Origin: Fluviicoccus keumensis
Lineage (GTDB): Bacteria; Pseudomonadota; Gammaproteobacteria; Pseudomonadales; Moraxellaceae
Assembly: GCF_004217445.1 (NCBI RefSeq)
Contig: NZ_SHKX01000011.1
Coordinates: 369,260-433,259 of the forward strand
Direction: 5' to 3'
DNA length: 64,000 bases
Shown one piece after another: positions 62,436-64,000 of the stretch; the first letter of the stretch is position 1; each line of letters starts with the position of its first letter. The notes below the pieces were generated by a model. That model searched no databases and was not told the origin of the DNA. It saw only the letters and a program-made list of their open reading frames with translations. The position numbers and the translations under genes were made by a program.

Positions 62436-64000
62436 TCACCGCGCCGCCAAAAACTCCCCATAATTCCGTTCCTTCCCGAAATCCTCCGCAAACTCCCTCT
62501 GCCTGAACGCCACCCGCCCGTTGACCAGCACCGTACTGACCGCCCCATCACTACGGTTCACCATGCGCTGCAAACCGTTCAAACCCTCCATCGGCGCTTC
62601 GTGATACGCCTCCAGCCGTTCATCCAGTGCTTCGGGATTGATGATGACCACATCCGCCCGGTCGCCTTCGCGCAGATGCCCGGCGTCGATGCCGAACCAG
62701 TCGCCCAGTTCGCCGGTCAAACGCCAGACGGCGGTTTCCAGCGGCATGAAGCGTTCACCGGACCGGTCGCTGTCGCGCACCAGCTTCAGGAAGCGCAGCG
62801 GGAAATTGTAGAAGGCCATGTTGCGGATATGGGCCCCGGCGTCGGAGAAGGTCACGATGGTGGCCGGTTCCTTCATGATCCGCTTCACCGCCTGCGGCCG
62901 GTGATTGGCCAGCACGGTATGCCAACGCAGGGCCTTGCCGTATTGCGTTACCAGATCGAGGAACAGGTCAACGGGATGCAGGCCGCGCTGGTCGGCAATT
63001 TCGCCAAAGCTGCGTCCGACCAGGCTCTTGTCCGGGCAATCGACAATGTCGGAATCATGCAGGTCGCGGTGCCAGACGCGCGGTCCCCATTTGCGTTCGT
63101 AATCCTTGCGGAACTTGCGCCGATAGGCCTCGTCGGCAAACAGGGCGTTGCGCTCGACCTGTTCGCTCAGGTGCAGGGCCGCTTCGCCCGCGCCGAATTC
63201 TTCAAAAATGACCAGATCGATGCCGTCGGCATAGACCTCGAATTGCACCGGCAGCGCCTGCCAGCGGAAATCCGATACAGTCAGCTTGTTCCACCAGTTG
63301 GTGAATGGTCCGACCACGCGGTGCAGCAGCGGATTGGCCTTGATGTCCATCAGCGTGATCAGCGTCGTTTTCAGTTTCGGCCGCCACAACGAACCGGCGC
63401 TTTCCGCCAGGAACAGGAACATGTTCAGCTTGGTGACAATGTTCGGCGCGCCCTGATGGATGGCGCGGCGACGGCGCAGGATGCGGTTCAGCCGCCGGAA
63501 TTCCCCCCAGCCCGCGTAGGTGGAGGGCAGGGACTTCGAACGCTGGCGGTCGCCGTCCAGCTTGTCCCATTTGGTGGTCATGGTGGACAGGCCCAGCAGT
63601 CCGGCGTCCAGTCCTTCTTCCAGCCATTGCTCCATGCGCGTCAGTTCGGCTTCGGTCGGCTTGGACTTGCTGTCCACGGCGCGGTCCAGGCCCATCGCCG
63701 CCACCCGCAGGTCGGAATGACCCAGGAACGAGCAGACGTTCGGCCCCAGCGGATGCTGTTTCAGGAAGTCGACATACCCCTTGGGCGTGTTCCAGGTCTT
63801 GCGTTGTTGCAACAGCGGCAGCACCTGCTCACGCGGTACCGACTCGACGCGGGTAAACAGGTCGGAACAGTCTTCCGCCGCGGACAGGATCATGCTGATG
63901 GAGCAGGAACCGATGGTGACGGTGGTGACGCCGTGCCGCACCGATTCCGACAACGAAGGCGCGGCCACCACTTCAGCGTCATAGTGGGTATGGGTGTCCA
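62436..64000 (-). CDS. N-acyl-D-amino-acid deacylase / D-aminoacylase family amidohydrolase, 5' end outside window
   Basis: At least 521 aa are visible; the start is beyond 64000. The frame at the window edge reads DTHTHYDAEVVAAP, the HxH zinc motif of amidohydrolase family 3. Further motifs: HGVTTVTIGSCSIS, SFLGHSDLRVAAMG (His ligand), LSTMTTKWDKL, VTFSDAGAHIRNMAFYNFPL (Asp ligand) and the C-terminal LREGDRADVVIINPE...VSTVLVNGRVAFR typical of the small beta domain. D-aminoacylases cut N-acyl-D-amino acids. The substrate is not predictable from sequence. Confidence 0.88.
   Translation of the reverse strand, partial: DTHTHYDAEVVAAPSLSESVRHGVTTVTIGSCSISMILSAAEDCSDLFTRVESVPREQVLPLLQQRKTWNTPKGYVDFLKQHPLGPNVCSFLGHSDLRVAAMGLDRAVDSKSKPTEAELTRMEQWLEEGLDAGLLGLSTMTTKWDKLDGDRQRSKSLPSTYAGWGEFRRLNRILRRRRAIHQGAPNIVTKLNMFLFLAESAGSLWRPKLKTTLITLMDIKANPLLHRVVGPFTNWWNKLTVSDFRWQALPVQFEVYADGIDLVIFEEFGAGEAALHLSEQVERNALFADEAYRRKFRKDYERKWGPRVWHRDLHDSDIVDCPDKSLVGRSFGEIADQRGLHPVDLFLDLVTQYGKALRWHTVLANHRPQAVKRIMKEPATIVTFSDAGAHIRNMAFYNFPLRFLKLVRDSDRSGERFMPLETAVWRLTGELGDWFGIDAGHLREGDRADVVIINPEALDERLEAYHEAPMEGLNGLQRMVNRSDGAVSTVLVNGRVAFRQREFAEDFGKERNYGEFLAAR

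Overview
The window is chromosomal DNA of a GC-rich gammaproteobacterium related to the Pseudomonadales. This rests on gene order and gene content: amidase-mutL-miaA-hfq-hflX, zapA / 6S RNA / 5-formyl-THF cyclo-ligase beside ygfB-pepP-ubi, lptM-lysA-dapF-xerC-yigB, ptsP-rppH-HAD, and dksA-gluQ-cbrX-cbrA-cbrB-(crcZ)-pcnB-folK-panB-panC-panD are Pseudomonas-type neighbourhoods, and a SutA-like protein and a TIGR02449 ZapB-like protein are present. The blocks are joined in an order unlike Pseudomonas itself, so I do not name a genus. No rRNA, tRNA or CRISPR array was seen.

Layout. 1-8.3 kb: end of a LysM amidase gene with a perfect 9-bp tandem repeat, mutL, a putative lipoprotein gene, miaA, hfq, an outer-membrane barrel gene facing a TlpA-like thioredoxin gene, hflX and a DUF3147 gene. 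8.2-9.6 kb: a REP-like palindrome and trhP (yegQ). About 9.77-15.4 kb: an AT-richer accessory island holding a 1431-residue STAND/NACHT-like NTPase with a C-terminal nuclease-like motif, a truncated transposase and a small orphan gene. 15.4-24 kb: a secreted sphingomyelinase divergent from a CidA/LrgA-LrgB pair, hisZ, purA, a clostripain-like lipoprotein with a small lipoprotein, and a class II aldolase. 24-34.5 kb: ptsP-rppH, HAD phosphatase, 5-FCL, 6S RNA, zapA, ZapB-like, ygfB, pepP, ubiI-like, sutA-like, yaiI, yigB. 34.5-39.6 kb: xerC, dapF, lysA, lptM, DUF962, NadM-Nudix, cupin. 39.6-50.3 kb: the minus-strand pan/folK/pcnB/crcZ/cbrBAX/gluQ/dksA run. 50.4-64 kb: Rieske protein, adenosine kinase, TerB-like protein, M16C protease, two sensor kinases, folE, smr, a compositionally mosaic gene and a D-aminoacylase cut by the window end.

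Main regulatory observation. Between cbrB and pcnB, where Pseudomonas carries crcZ, the minus strand has a near-consensus sigma54 promoter, upstream GTAACA/TGTTAC repeats like reported CbrB sites, a transcript of about 205 nt with four perfect AANAANAA Hfq/Crc-binding motifs, and a 9-bp GC hairpin. This looks like a short CrcZ-type decoy RNA. Its regulator pair (cbrXAB) and its target hfq are both in the window. cbrA is broken by a -1 frameshift in a G5 run; one added G restores the frame.

Main candidate for an undescribed system. The single large gene at 10038-14333 has Walker A, Walker B and SSRP motifs at the N-terminus, a long helical middle and a C-terminal D...ExK...QL..DYL signature. 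With its odd composition and the adjacent IS remnant, it reads as a one-gene, STAND-type anti-phage defence candidate.
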